Assembly: GCA_038154685.1 (NCBI GenBank)
Contig: JAYPYW010000030.1
Coordinates: 1-36,226, forward strand
Source: GCA-002722245 sp038154685
GTDB lineage: Bacteria > Bacteroidota > Bacteroidia > Flavobacteriales_C > GCA-002722245
Direction of reading: 5' to 3'
Length of the DNA: 36,226 bases
The notes beneath the pieces are model-generated. The model was not told the DNA's origin. It did no database searches and was given only the letters and a program-made list of their open reading frames with translations. Positions 16,162 through 22,879 of the stretch are shown one piece after another; position 1 is the first letter of the stretch, and each line of letters opens with the position of its first letter. A program made the position numbers and the translations under genes.

Positions 16162-17154
16162 TCAATGAAGAATTTTAAACACTAATTCCTTCAGCAGTTC
16201 ACCGTCGGTTGAGCTAGTGTTTCCATAGCCTTTTGCTTTTAAATCATATTCATTTAAATGAGATATGATATTGAATAACTGACGCTTAGTGTAGTTTCTT
16301 TTCCCTGTTGCGTAATCTTTTAAAAAGAATTTGTTTACACCAATAGTTTTAGCAACAACATCAGGATTGTCTGAAGGAGCAAAGTAAATCCCCATTATCT
16401 TTGAAAATAATCGGTACAAACTTGGGATGGTCACAACGATAGGGTAGTTTTTTTCGTTCGCTCCAAAGTGATTAACAATTCTGTTGGCCTTTACAATATC
16501 TCGGTTAGCAAGGGCAGAGCTTAGTTCGAAAAGGTTATAATCTTTACTAATCCCAATGTTTTGCTCAATTATTTCGGGCGTGATTATTGAGTTTTTGGGA
16601 AGAGAAATAGAGAGTTTTTTTAGCTCATTTGCAATTTTAGCCAAGTCGTTTCCTAAAAACTCAGATATTAAAACGGCAGACTTTTCAGAAATTTGAAGTT
16701 TTTCACTAGTCACTTGATTAACAATCCATGCAGGAATTTGATTGTCGTAAAGTTTCTTAGATTCTAGGACTTCAATTTCTTTGCTAAACTTTTTAACTAC
16801 CCGAGCGTCTAACTTTTTTCCTTTATAGGAAAAGATAAGAATTGTTTGTTTTTGCGGGTTTTGAGAGTAAGAGATGAGTTCATCAAACTTTTTAAAGTTT
16901 TGAGCTTCTCTTACCGAGATAACCTGATGGTTCCCCATCATTGGGAATCTTTTTGCAGAGTTAACAACCGTTTGCAAGTCGGTGTCTTTTCCGTAAAGTA
17001 TTGTTTGATCGAAATCCCTGGCAGATTCATCAATAATTTTAGTGGTAGCAAATTTTTCAACTAAATCAATAAAGTAAGGCTCTTCTCCATGAAGGAAATA
17101 AATAGGTTTAAAGTTTCCTTTAGCAATATCTTTTATGATGTTTTGATAGCTCAT
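16162..17154 (-). CDS. holA: DNA polymerase III subunit delta
   Basis: Clamp-loader delta subunit, which opens the sliding clamp. The 330 residues match the family. The N-terminal part reads YFLHGEEPYFIDLVEKF (about 18-34), the typical HolA opening, followed by a degenerate AAA-type domain without a Walker A, as expected for delta. Other family segments are MMGNHQVISVREAQNFKKF (about 89-107) and LSSALANRDIVKANRI (about 208-223). The C-terminal collar domain has RLFSKIMGIYFA and a FFLKDYATGKRNYTKRQL stretch. It stands alone between pyrG and a small lipoprotein gene, separated from the latter by a terminator. Confidence 0.93.
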   Translation of the reverse strand: MSYQNIIKDIAKGNFKPIYFLHGEEPYFIDLVEKFATTKIIDESARDFDQTILYGKDTDLQTVVNSAKRFPMMGNHQVISVREAQNFKKFDELISYSQNPQKQTILIFSYKGKKLDARVVKKFSKEIEVLESKKLYDNQIPAWIVNQVTSEKLQISEKSAVLISEFLGNDLAKIANELKKLSISLPKNSIITPEIIEQNIGISKDYNLFELSSALANRDIVKANRIVNHFGANEKNYPIVVTIPSLYRLFSKIMGIYFAPSDNPDVVAKTIGVNKFFLKDYATGKRNYTKRQLFNIISHLNEYDLKAKGYGNTSSTDGELLKELVFKILH

Positions 17155-17193
17155 TTTGCTTAGCCAAAGTTGTTGGATAAATCTCTAAAAACA

Positions 17194-17225
17194 AAAAAAC
17201 GCAACAATTACTTGTTACGTTTTTT
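17194..17225. terminator. Terminator between the small lipoprotein gene and holA
   Basis: AAAAAACG-C-AACAA, loop TTAC, TTGTT-A-CGTTTTTT: a 13-pair stem with one C/A mismatch, flanked by A and T runs so it works in both directions. On the minus strand it lies 20 bases after the lipoprotein stop and 40 bases ahead of holA. Confidence 0.75.
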
Positions 17226-17244
17226 AAACAATTTTTTGCAGTGG

Positions 17245-17613
17245 TTATTTGAAAATAACAGTGCATTCATGTGTTCTTGTTCCGTCAGATCCATGATCTG
17301 AAGAACTTGCGACTTCAGCATCACTTGGGGTAATGGTTACCGTAGAGTCTCCTGAGGAAACAACTAAAGAATCAAAAAATGAAGAGCAATCGTAAATTTC
17401 AAAGTCTCCTTCTTCTGAGGAGTAGGCAATCTTTTTAGAGTCTTCAGCATTTACGTTTACAGTGTCAACTAAAGAATTGTCACTAAAAATTTCAACGTGG
17501 ATTTGATTTTTCGTGTTGTTCTTAATAAAACCGTGATACTCTGTAGTATCTTTTGTACACCCTATAGCCAATAGGGTAGTAGCAGCAAGTGCTAGATTGA
17601 TTGGTAATTTCAT
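17245..17613 (-). CDS. Small lipoprotein of unknown function
   Basis: A 122-residue protein with a lipoprotein signal: hydrophobic residues 5-18 and lipobox LLAIGC, Cys19, followed by TKDTTE. The mature 100 residues are Ser/Asp-rich and predicted mostly beta (IHVEIFSDNSLVDTVNVN). Two cysteines in the C-terminal half (about 75 and 117) could form a disulfide. A perfect -7 box stands just upstream and a terminator just downstream, so it is a monocistronic gene. No family is recognised. Confidence 0.72.
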   Translation of the reverse strand: MKLPINLALAATTLLAIGCTKDTTEYHGFIKNNTKNQIHVEIFSDNSLVDTVNVNAEDSKKIAYSSEEGDFEIYDCSSFFDSLVVSSGDSTVTITPSDAEVASSSDHGSDGTRTHECTVIFK

Positions 17614-17635
17614 AAGTTAAATTAGTTTGGGACTA

Positions 17636-17643
17636 CAAAGATA
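17636..17643 (-). promoter_or_regulatory. -7 box of the small lipoprotein gene
   Basis: TATCTTTG on the minus strand is a full match to TAnnTTTG, 22 bases before the ATG at 17613. No convincing TTG is seen at the -33 distance. Confidence 0.5.
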
Positions 17644-17692
17644 GCCAATACAAATGTTGGATGCTAAAAGAACTTTTTAACATTCTGTTAAC

Positions 17693-18463
17693 CTAGAAAT
17701 CTTCATTAACTCCAAGACCGAATAATGAAAAATCATATTTTGTTGGGTCGGAAGGGTCTAGTTTTTTTAAGTTATTTGTGATTTCTTCAACCGCTTTCCA
17801 ATCGTTTTGTTTTCTGGTAAGTAGGTTTAATGAGCGGCCAATATTACTTGTGTGAACATCAAGTGGTAAATGTAAAAGGCTCGCTGAAACCTTGTTGTTC
17901 CAAATTCCAAAGTCTACATTAAATTCATCCTTTCTAACCATCCATCTGAAATACATACAAATTCTTTTTGCAGCAGATCCTTTTAAGGGGTCGGGTAGGT
18001 GCTTTAAGCTTCTATCTTTAAATGCGTTGAGGAAAAAGTCTTGTTTGAATTGACTTAAAACTTCCTTTTGCGATGGTGTTTTTTGGAAGGCTTTTTCAAA
18101 GTAATTCCCTAAGGTTTTATGTGATTTATATAGGTTTTGTAGGGCGAAACAAAAAGTTATGCAATCATCGCTATTAAAAGTTCGATGGACAAAACCATCA
18201 AAATTTTTTAAATCATTAGAGGAGAAGTTAGAAATGAAATCAAATGGATTGTGGTCCATTCTTTCCATTAAACTTTTTGCATTTTTAATAATAGATTTTC
18301 GATTACCCCATGCTATAACAGCTGAAAACAATCCTGATATTTCAATGTCTTCGTTTTTGGTAAATTGATGAGGTATTTGAATTGGGTCATCAGGAATGAA
18401 CTCTAAAGTATTGTACTTTCTATACTTTTCTTCAAGAAACTCTTTTAAATCTGATTTATCCAT
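17693..18463 (-). CDS. TIGR02757 (DUF2400) family protein
   Basis: A 256-residue protein of a widespread but uncharacterised family. Recognisable segments: the N-terminal DLKEFLEEKYRKYN, then PDDPIQIPHQF, the E-I-S-G-L-F-S-A-V-I-A-W-G-N-R block (about 41-55), a central GSAAKRICMYFRWMVRKD, and the C-terminal PLDVHTSNIGRSLNLL plus KYDFSLFGLG. The R-x-C-x-Y-x-R-W-M-V-R block and the D-V-H-T motif are highly conserved in this family. The overall all-helical pattern with D-P and G-L-G turns has been compared to helix-hairpin-helix glycosylase-type folds (uncertain). The start at 18463 (MDKSDLKEF) is preferred over 18487. It overlaps the LolD-like gene's stop by eight bases, so the two are cotranscribed. 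Confidence 0.85.
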   Translation of the reverse strand: MDKSDLKEFLEEKYRKYNTLEFIPDDPIQIPHQFTKNEDIEISGLFSAVIAWGNRKSIIKNAKSLMERMDHNPFDFISNFSSNDLKNFDGFVHRTFNSDDCITFCFALQNLYKSHKTLGNYFEKAFQKTPSQKEVLSQFKQDFFLNAFKDRSLKHLPDPLKGSAAKRICMYFRWMVRKDEFNVDFGIWNNKVSASLLHLPLDVHTSNIGRSLNLLTRKQNDWKAVEEITNNLKKLDPSDPTKYDFSLFGLGVNEDF

Positions 18464-19115
18464 TATTGGATATTTTACCATCCGCAATTTCTATAACTCT
18501 ATCTGCCATTTCGGCCAGGGCTCTGTTATGAGTTACGATTACAAATGTTTGTTCAAAGTCATTTTTTAATTGAACAAATAAGTCATGAAGATCATTTGCA
18601 TTGTTAGAATCAAGGTTTCCCGATGGCTCATCTGCCAAAACAACTGAAGGCTCGTTAATTAATGCTCTTGCCACAGCTACCCTTTGCTGTTCACCACCAC
18701 TCATTTCACTTGGTTTATGACTAGCCCTATGGTCTACTTTAAGCGTTTTTAATAATTCTAAGGCCCTTTTTTCAACATCACTTTTTCTTTTTCCTTTGAT
18801 TAAGCCTGGCATTAAAACGTTTTCTAAAGCTGTAAACTCAGGTAACAAGTGATGAAATTGAAAAACAAAACCAATGTCAGAATTTCTGAATTTTGATAAT
18901 TCTTTATCGCCCATATTATGAACGGCACGTTCATTAATATATAACTCCCCGCTGTTGGGTTTGTCTAATGTTCCAAGGATTTGAAGCAAACTTGTTTTAC
19001 CAGCTCCTGAAGCGCCAATAATAGCCACTAATTCTCCTTTTTGGATTTCTAAATCAACACCCTTAAGAATAGTGTTTTCGCCGAAAGCTTTCTTAATATT
19101 TTGAGCCTTAATCAT
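18456..19115 (-). CDS. lolD: LolD-like ABC transporter ATPase
   Basis: A 219-residue ABC ATPase of the LolD/MacB/FtsE class. Walker A IGASGAGKTS (about 33-42), Q-loop FVFQFHHLLPEFTALENV (about 83-100), signature MSGGEQQRVAVARAL (about 138-152), Walker B VVLADEPSGNLDS and the switch His in VTHNRAL. FQFHHLLPEFTALENV closely resembles LolD, which drives lipoprotein release from the inner membrane. No LolC/E permease is adjacent, so the partner must be encoded elsewhere. This is common in Bacteroidetes, where lolD is often a detached gene (recalled). It leads a two-gene unit with the TIGR02757 protein. Confidence 0.87.
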   Translation of the reverse strand: MIKAQNIKKAFGENTILKGVDLEIQKGELVAIIGASGAGKTSLLQILGTLDKPNSGELYINERAVHNMGDKELSKFRNSDIGFVFQFHHLLPEFTALENVLMPGLIKGKRKSDVEKRALELLKTLKVDHRASHKPSEMSGGEQQRVAVARALINEPSVVLADEPSGNLDSNNANDLHDLFVQLKNDFEQTFVIVTHNRALAEMADRVIEIADGKISNNG

Positions 19116-19194
19116 AACTAAAAGTAAAGATAAGATAATTCAATATTAAAGCGGTGTTAATAAATACCTTCCTTTTTCGTTCGGTGCTTAAAAC

Positions 19195-19202
19195 TACTTT
19201 TG
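19195..19202 (+). promoter_or_regulatory. -7 box of the ROK kinase promoter
   Basis: TACTTTTG is a full TAnnTTTG match 35 bases upstream of the GTG start at 19238; a T-rich stretch (19173-19177) sits at about the -33 distance. Confidence 0.45.
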
Positions 19203-19237
19203 TTAATTTGACGTAGAATTAAACCAAAAAGATAAAA

Positions 19238-20149
19238 GTGGAAAGATTTATTGGCGTAGATATCGGTGGAACAAACACTAAAATTGGTGTTGTAACTAGA
19301 GAAGGTGAATTACTTGAAAAAATCAAACACCCAACAGCGGAACTAGCAAAAGGTGTGGGGTATGTGCAAAACTTTAGTGTTGTTCTAAAAGAGGTTTTAG
19401 ATGCTAATCCTGATATAAAAAAGGTTGGAATTGGTATTCCTGGATTAATATCTAAAGACAGAAGGTCTCTTTTGAATTTAGCCAATATTCCGTCTTTAAG
19501 TGGTGTTCAGCTATTAAATGAATTGGAATCACTTTTACCTGGTTACCAGTTTGCTTTAGAAAATGATGCAAACGCGGCCTGTTTAGGAGAGTTTTATTTT
19601 TCTGAGCATGATTTACCAAATACATTTTTAATGGTTACGCTTGGAACCGGTATTGGTGGAGCAGCTGTTATTGATGGTCAGTTATTTATTGGTGGAAACG
19701 GAAATGGAGTGGAAGTTGGGCATATGCTTGCGGATGAAGATTCAATATATGAAGACTACATCAGTAAAAGAGCAATGGTGGCTTTTGTTTTAAAGAAGTT
19801 AAAAAAGGAGAAATACCAAGATTCTGTTTTGGCACAAATTCCAGAAGATCAATTAACAGCAAAGGATATCGAAGCAGCTTTAAAAGAAAAAGACAAATTA
19901 GCTAAAAAAGTATATGCTCATTTCGGGAAGTGGTTAGGTAAAAACCTAGTTTCTGCTATGAGAGTTTTAGATATTAATACAATTCTTTTAGGAGGAGGAG
20001 TTTCCAAAACTTTTAAATACATGGAAGGTCCAATGATGGAAGAGATTAATAGGTACTTAGGAGATTATTACACTAAAGATTTAGTAATTCAAAAGGCGTC
20101 GCTTAAAAATGAAGCAGGTATTATTGGTGCTGCTTCGTTGAATTTTTAA
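19238..20149 (+). CDS. ROK-family sugar kinase (glucokinase-like), zinc site missing
   Basis: A 303-residue ATP-dependent sugar kinase. It starts at GTG (MERFIGVDIGGTNTKIG), with the phosphate-1 motif at residues 7-13. The catalytic base is D110 in ENDANAACLGE, followed by the ATP loop TLGTGIGGAAVIDG (134-147) and sugar-binding E159 and H162 in GVEVGHM. A C-terminal ILLGGGVSK adenosine loop completes the fold. The usual ROK zinc-binding C-x-C-G-x-x-G-C-x-E segment that follows EVGH is absent. H162 is followed directly by LADEDSIYEDYISKRA, and the protein has only one cysteine (C115). Glucose, N-acetylglucosamine and N-acetylmannosamine are all possible substrates. Monocistronic with its own terminator. 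Confidence 0.9.
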   Translation: MERFIGVDIGGTNTKIGVVTREGELLEKIKHPTAELAKGVGYVQNFSVVLKEVLDANPDIKKVGIGIPGLISKDRRSLLNLANIPSLSGVQLLNELESLLPGYQFALENDANAACLGEFYFSEHDLPNTFLMVTLGTGIGGAAVIDGQLFIGGNGNGVEVGHMLADEDSIYEDYISKRAMVAFVLKKLKKEKYQDSVLAQIPEDQLTAKDIEAALKEKDKLAKKVYAHFGKWLGKNLVSAMRVLDINTILLGGGVSKTFKYMEGPMMEEINRYLGDYYTKDLVIQKASLKNEAGIIGAASLNF

Positions 20150-20172
20150 TCAGATTGATTTATATAGAATTG

Positions 20173-20198
20173 AAAGCCAGGCTTTGCCTGGCTTTTTT
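20173..20198 (+). terminator. Terminator of the ROK kinase gene
   Basis: AAAGCCAGGC, loop TTT, GCCTGGCTTT followed by further T residues: a perfect 10-pair stem with a T run, starting 23 bases after the stop. Confidence 0.9.
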
Positions 20199-20202
20199 GT
20201 TT

Positions 20203-20272
20203 GCACACAGATTTTTCAGATTACGCAGATTATTTATTTTTTTAATCTGTGTAATCCGGAAAATCTGTGTGC
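20203..20272. repeat. Long inverted repeat, 30-base arms
   Basis: Arm 20203-20232 is the reverse complement of 20243-20272 at 27 of 30 positions, around a ten-base T-rich centre. As plus-strand RNA two of the three differences become G-U pairs. The sequence, CACAGATT words with TTACGCAGATT, resembles a type of palindromic intergenic repeat I recall from Bacteroidetes. It lies seven bases beyond the cysM stop. Confidence 0.85.
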
Positions 20273-20279
20273 GACAAAA

Positions 20280-21158
20280 TTATTCAAAAAGATTAGTGCT
20301 CAAATACCGATCCCCGCGATCACAAGTAATACAAACAACAATTCCAGATTCTAACTTCTCAGCAACTCTAATTGCAGCAGCTAAAGCTCCACCTGAGCTC
20401 ATTCCGGCAAGGATACCTTCCTCCTTAGCCATTCTTCTTGCCATGGTGGTTGCTTCCTTTTGTGAAACATCCAAAACGGTATCCACCCTTGATGGATCAA
20501 AAATATCTGGTACCATTTCTGGTGACCACCTTCTAATTCCTGGTATTTTGGATCCATCAGTAGGTTGAGTGCCTACTATTTCAACTTCAGGATTCTGTTC
20601 CTTTAAATATTTCGAAACCCCCATGATCGTTCCAGTTGTACCCATTGCAGAAACGAAATGAGTTATTCTACCTTCGGTGTCTCTCCAAATTTCTGGACCT
20701 GTAGTTTTATAATGAGCGCCATAGTTATCTACGTTTCCAAATTGGTTTAACATAGTATATTCTCCCGTAGCCGCCATTTCTTCAGCTAATTTCCTAGAAT
20801 ACTCGATAGTTTTTTCAGACGGAGTTAATATTACCTTAGCACCATAAGCTTCCATCGATTTAACACGCTCAACAGTAGCGCTGTCTGGCATTAATAAATG
20901 CATTTCTAATCCCAGTAAACGCGAAATCATAGCTAAAGCAATCCCCGTATTTCCTGATGTTGCTTCAACCAATTTATCGCCCTTCTTAATGTCTCCTCTT
21001 TTTAGAGCTTCACTAATCATACCGTAGGCAGCTCTATCTTTAACAGAACCCCCTGGATTTTGTCCCTCAAGTTTACAGTAAACTTTTACATTGGGATTAG
21101 TATTAATATGACGAACCTCAACAAGCGGTGTGTTTCCAATTAAATCTTCTACAAACAT
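20280..21158 (-). CDS. cysM: Cysteine synthase B (O-acetylserine sulfhydrylase)
   Basis: PLP enzyme making cysteine from O-acetylserine and sulfide or thiosulfate. The 292 residues suit CysM. The PLP lysine is in GGSVKDRAA (about 37-45). The substrate-binding loop is ATSGNTGIALA (about 65-75), the phosphate loop MGTTGTIMG, and the CysM-type signature GSKIPGIRRW (about 202-211), followed by the C-terminal GMSSGGALAAA. This signature favours CysM over CysK. The start codon shares one base with the cysE stop (TAATG), so acetyltransferase and synthase are made together. The two proteins could form a cysteine synthase complex: the upstream enzyme ends in Ile, as required for that interaction. Confidence 0.95.
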   Translation of the reverse strand: MFVEDLIGNTPLVEVRHINTNPNVKVYCKLEGQNPGGSVKDRAAYGMISEALKRGDIKKGDKLVEATSGNTGIALAMISRLLGLEMHLLMPDSATVERVKSMEAYGAKVILTPSEKTIEYSRKLAEEMAATGEYTMLNQFGNVDNYGAHYKTTGPEIWRDTEGRITHFVSAMGTTGTIMGVSKYLKEQNPEVEIVGTQPTDGSKIPGIRRWSPEMVPDIFDPSRVDTVLDVSQKEATTMARRMAKEEGILAGMSSGGALAAAIRVAEKLESGIVVCITCDRGDRYLSTNLFE

Positions 21159-21952
21159 TATATCTCTATGTTTTCTCCTTTATAATAAACTTTTGATCCA
21201 GCGTCTACGCTTCTGGTTATCCATACGTTACCGCCAATCACACTGTTCTTTCCAACTACAGTTCTTCCCCCTAAAATAGTTGCTCCAGCATAAATAACTA
21301 CTCCATCCTCAATAGTTGGGTGACGTTTCTTAGACGCATCCTCTTTAGCAACACTCAAGGCCCCAAGAGTAACCCCTTGGTAGAGTTTTACATGGTTACC
21401 AATAATTGTAGTTTCTCCAACTACAACACCAGTCCCGTGATCTATGCAGAAGTATTCGCCAATAACCGCTCCAGGGTGAATATCAATTCCTGTATGTGAC
21501 TTGGAGATTTCACTAATCATTCTTGGTATTAAGGCAACCTTAAGATTGTTTAATGCATGTGCAATTCTGTGGGCTGCTATTGCATAAAAACCAGGGTAAG
21601 ATCTTGTTACTTCGGCATAAGATTTAGCAGCAGGGTCCCCCTGGTAGATTCCTTCTACGTCCTTGTCTAGTAATTCCTTTATGGCAGGAAGTTCTTTAAA
21701 GAAAGCATTAATTATCTCAGGTTTTTTATTCTCATCCTCCAAAGTATCGCAAACTAAAATTTCTTTAAGTTCATTTTTAACTTCTTCTAAAAAGCTAGCA
21801 ACTTCTTCTTCAGAATTAAATTCTGTTTCGCATGTTCCAGGGAAAAGAATAGCTAAAGTTTTTTCAAACCAATTTGCAACTTTCCCAGGGGAAGGGCACT
21901 TTGGAGTTGTTTGATGCTCCTTAAATAACTTGCTTACAAAATCCTTGTCCAT
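21158..21952 (-). CDS. cysE: Serine O-acetyltransferase
   Basis: Transfers acetyl from acetyl-CoA to serine, the first step of cysteine synthesis. A helical N-terminal domain (about 1-125) is followed by the left-handed beta-helix with hexapeptide repeats (about 165-255). Catalytic-type motifs are GIDIHPGAVIGEYFCIDHGTG with the two histidines, and VVGETTIIGNHVKLYQGVT. The EpsC-like arrangement, 264 residues with an extended N-terminus, is common in Bacteroidetes. The protein ends YKGENIEI, so the C-terminal isoleucine needed to plug the synthase active site is present. It overlaps cysM by one base and is the first gene of the pair. Confidence 0.95.
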   Translation of the reverse strand: MDKDFVSKLFKEHQTTPKCPSPGKVANWFEKTLAILFPGTCETEFNSEEEVASFLEEVKNELKEILVCDTLEDENKKPEIINAFFKELPAIKELLDKDVEGIYQGDPAAKSYAEVTRSYPGFYAIAAHRIAHALNNLKVALIPRMISEISKSHTGIDIHPGAVIGEYFCIDHGTGVVVGETTIIGNHVKLYQGVTLGALSVAKEDASKKRHPTIEDGVVIYAGATILGGRTVVGKNSVIGGNVWITRSVDAGSKVYYKGENIEI

Positions 21953-21998
21953 CCTACTAAGTTAATTAATCAGGATTTTATGACAGCGTTTAAATCTT

Positions 21999-22026
21999 GA
22001 AATGTATTTGAAATAACCGAAAGCAA
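21999..22026 (-). promoter_or_regulatory. Probable promoter of cysE-cysM
   Basis: On the minus strand, TTG (22024-22026), a 17-base spacer and TACATTTC (21999-22006), which matches TAnnTTTG at seven of eight positions. It lies about 47 bases before the cysE ATG. Confidence 0.45.
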
Positions 22027-22080
22027 TTTCAATTTCACAGAAATAATAAAGGATTTAACATACTTCTGCTAATCAGAAAT

Positions 22081-22252
22081 GGAATATGGGGGTAAACGAA
22101 TACAGAAACATTAATTAAGAAATTAGTTATCTCCCCAGATAATTGAGGACAGCTGACCACAATCAGCCCAGTGAGAAACACTGGAACAAAAACGGAACTT
22201 GGCTTGCAATTCCCCAATTCCCCAAAGCCAACTGCAACGCAGTTGGCTTTTG
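22081..22252 (+). ncRNA. Candidate structured noncoding RNA or leader
   Basis: A closing stem pairs 22081-22092 with 22211-22221: GGAAT/ATTCC, a bulged A86, U-A, then GGGG/CCCC and a G-U pair. Inside are four hairpins in a row: 22110-22127 (seven pairs, loop AAGA), 22127-22142 (TTATCT-CCCC-AGATAA), 22152-22167 (GCTGA, loop CCACAA) and 22168-22184 (CCAGTG-AGAAA-CACTGG). A terminator hairpin follows at 22224-22250. Two G-U pairs, valid only in plus-strand RNA, favour that strand. It could be a free small RNA or an attenuated leader of the LRR gene 35 bases downstream. No known family is recognised by eye. A possible -7 box TACTTCTG at 22061 is one base off consensus. Confidence 0.45.
22224..22252 (+). 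terminator. Terminator ending the structured region
   Basis: A perfect 12-pair stem AAAGCCAACTGC / GCAGTTGGCTTT with loop AAC, followed on the plus strand by a short T run (TTTTGTT). No plus-strand gene precedes it, which is why an RNA transcript ending here is suspected. Confidence 0.75.
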
Positions 22253-22286
22253 TTGCGTATAGGAACTAAACCAAACCAATTTACCC

Positions 22287-22757
22287 ATGAAAAAAGTATT
22301 AGTTTTATTAGTCTCAGTTTTCTTTATTTCTTCTGGATTTGTTGATATGATGAATGATTGTACCAGTGATGGTATGACTTATTATAGTATGGAAGATGCT
22401 TTAAAGGAGCCAGATAAAGTAAAGGTGCTTGATATTAGTATGGGTAAATTAAAAGCTGTTCCAGCAGGAGTGGAGAAGTTAGTGAATCTTGAATGTTTAG
22501 ATCTTTCTTTTAATAATATTTCCACTCTGCCTGAGAGTTTTAAAGAGTTGAAAAATCTTAAGTATTTGAATCTTGCTGGGACTAGGTTTATGGCCGACCT
22601 ACCAGCAGTTGTTTACGAGATTGCTAGTTTGAAAATATTAGATATACAAGATCACCCTGAATGGAAAAAGGAAAAGTTTGATGCTGCCGTTGCTAAGCTT
22701 CCAAATGTGAGAGTAATTACCACTAATGAGTCGAGTGGGCCTGTGGAATTAAAGTAA
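22287..22757 (+). CDS. Small secreted leucine-rich-repeat protein
   Basis: A 156-residue protein with a signal peptide (about 1-19). The body has LRR units: VKVLDISMGKLKAVPAGVEKL, LECLDLSFNNISTLPESFKEL and LKYLNLAGTRFMADLPAVVYEI, plus a final LKILDIQDHPEW. Each follows the L-x-x-L-D/N-L-x-x-N/T pattern with a 23-residue period, so there are about four repeats at residues 46-135. LRR domains bind proteins; the partner is unknown. It is the gene directly downstream of the structured RNA and terminator, so it may be controlled by read-through. The nearest minus-strand neighbour converges on it across an inverted repeat. Confidence 0.82.
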   Translation: MKKVLVLLVSVFFISSGFVDMMNDCTSDGMTYYSMEDALKEPDKVKVLDISMGKLKAVPAGVEKLVNLECLDLSFNNISTLPESFKELKNLKYLNLAGTRFMADLPAVVYEIASLKILDIQDHPEWKKEKFDAAVAKLPNVRVITTNESSGPVELK

Positions 22758-22792
22758 TTTAATATAGAATCAATGATGCTTATTATAGTGAT

Positions 22793-22879
22793 TAAACAGA
22801 CCTCTTAATCTCCTTTCAAGAGGGAGGCTAAGTAATGACTTCATTTCTCCTCTAGAGAGGGGATTAAGGGGGGTGTTTA
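22793..22879. repeat. Inverted repeat between the LRR gene and the YeeZ-like gene
   Basis: Arms 22793-22823 (TAAACAGACCTCTTAATC...) and 22849-22879 (...GGATTAAGGGGGGTGTTTA) are imperfect reverse complements; each holds a CTCT-AGAG core. The right arm overlaps the last codons and stop of the minus-strand gene ending at 22864. A close relative of the right arm lies at 31078-31115. Confidence 0.8.

Larger units (their letters stand above)
21953..22286. other. 334-base gene-free region: cysE promoter and structured RNA candidate
   Basis: No credible protein gene is present; the one open frame on the minus strand (22035-22217) reads through RNA-like hairpins and lacks domain character. The left part (21999-22026) holds the likely cysE promoter. 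The right part (22081-22252) folds into a closed multi-hairpin structure with a terminator reading toward the LRR gene at 22287. Confidence 0.7.

Noticed and set aside
20203..20272. CRISPR-like repeat
   Set aside because: One palindrome with two arms and no regularly spaced units or cas genes.
22152..22184. tRNA-like arms in the structured region
   Set aside because: Loops are six and five bases, no acceptor stem or TTCGA arm is present, so no tRNA.
22035..22217. 60-residue minus-strand open frame in the cysE-LRR gap
   Set aside because: It runs through the predicted RNA hairpins, has no recognisable domain or conserved-looking start, and its composition reflects the repeated CCCCAATT words.
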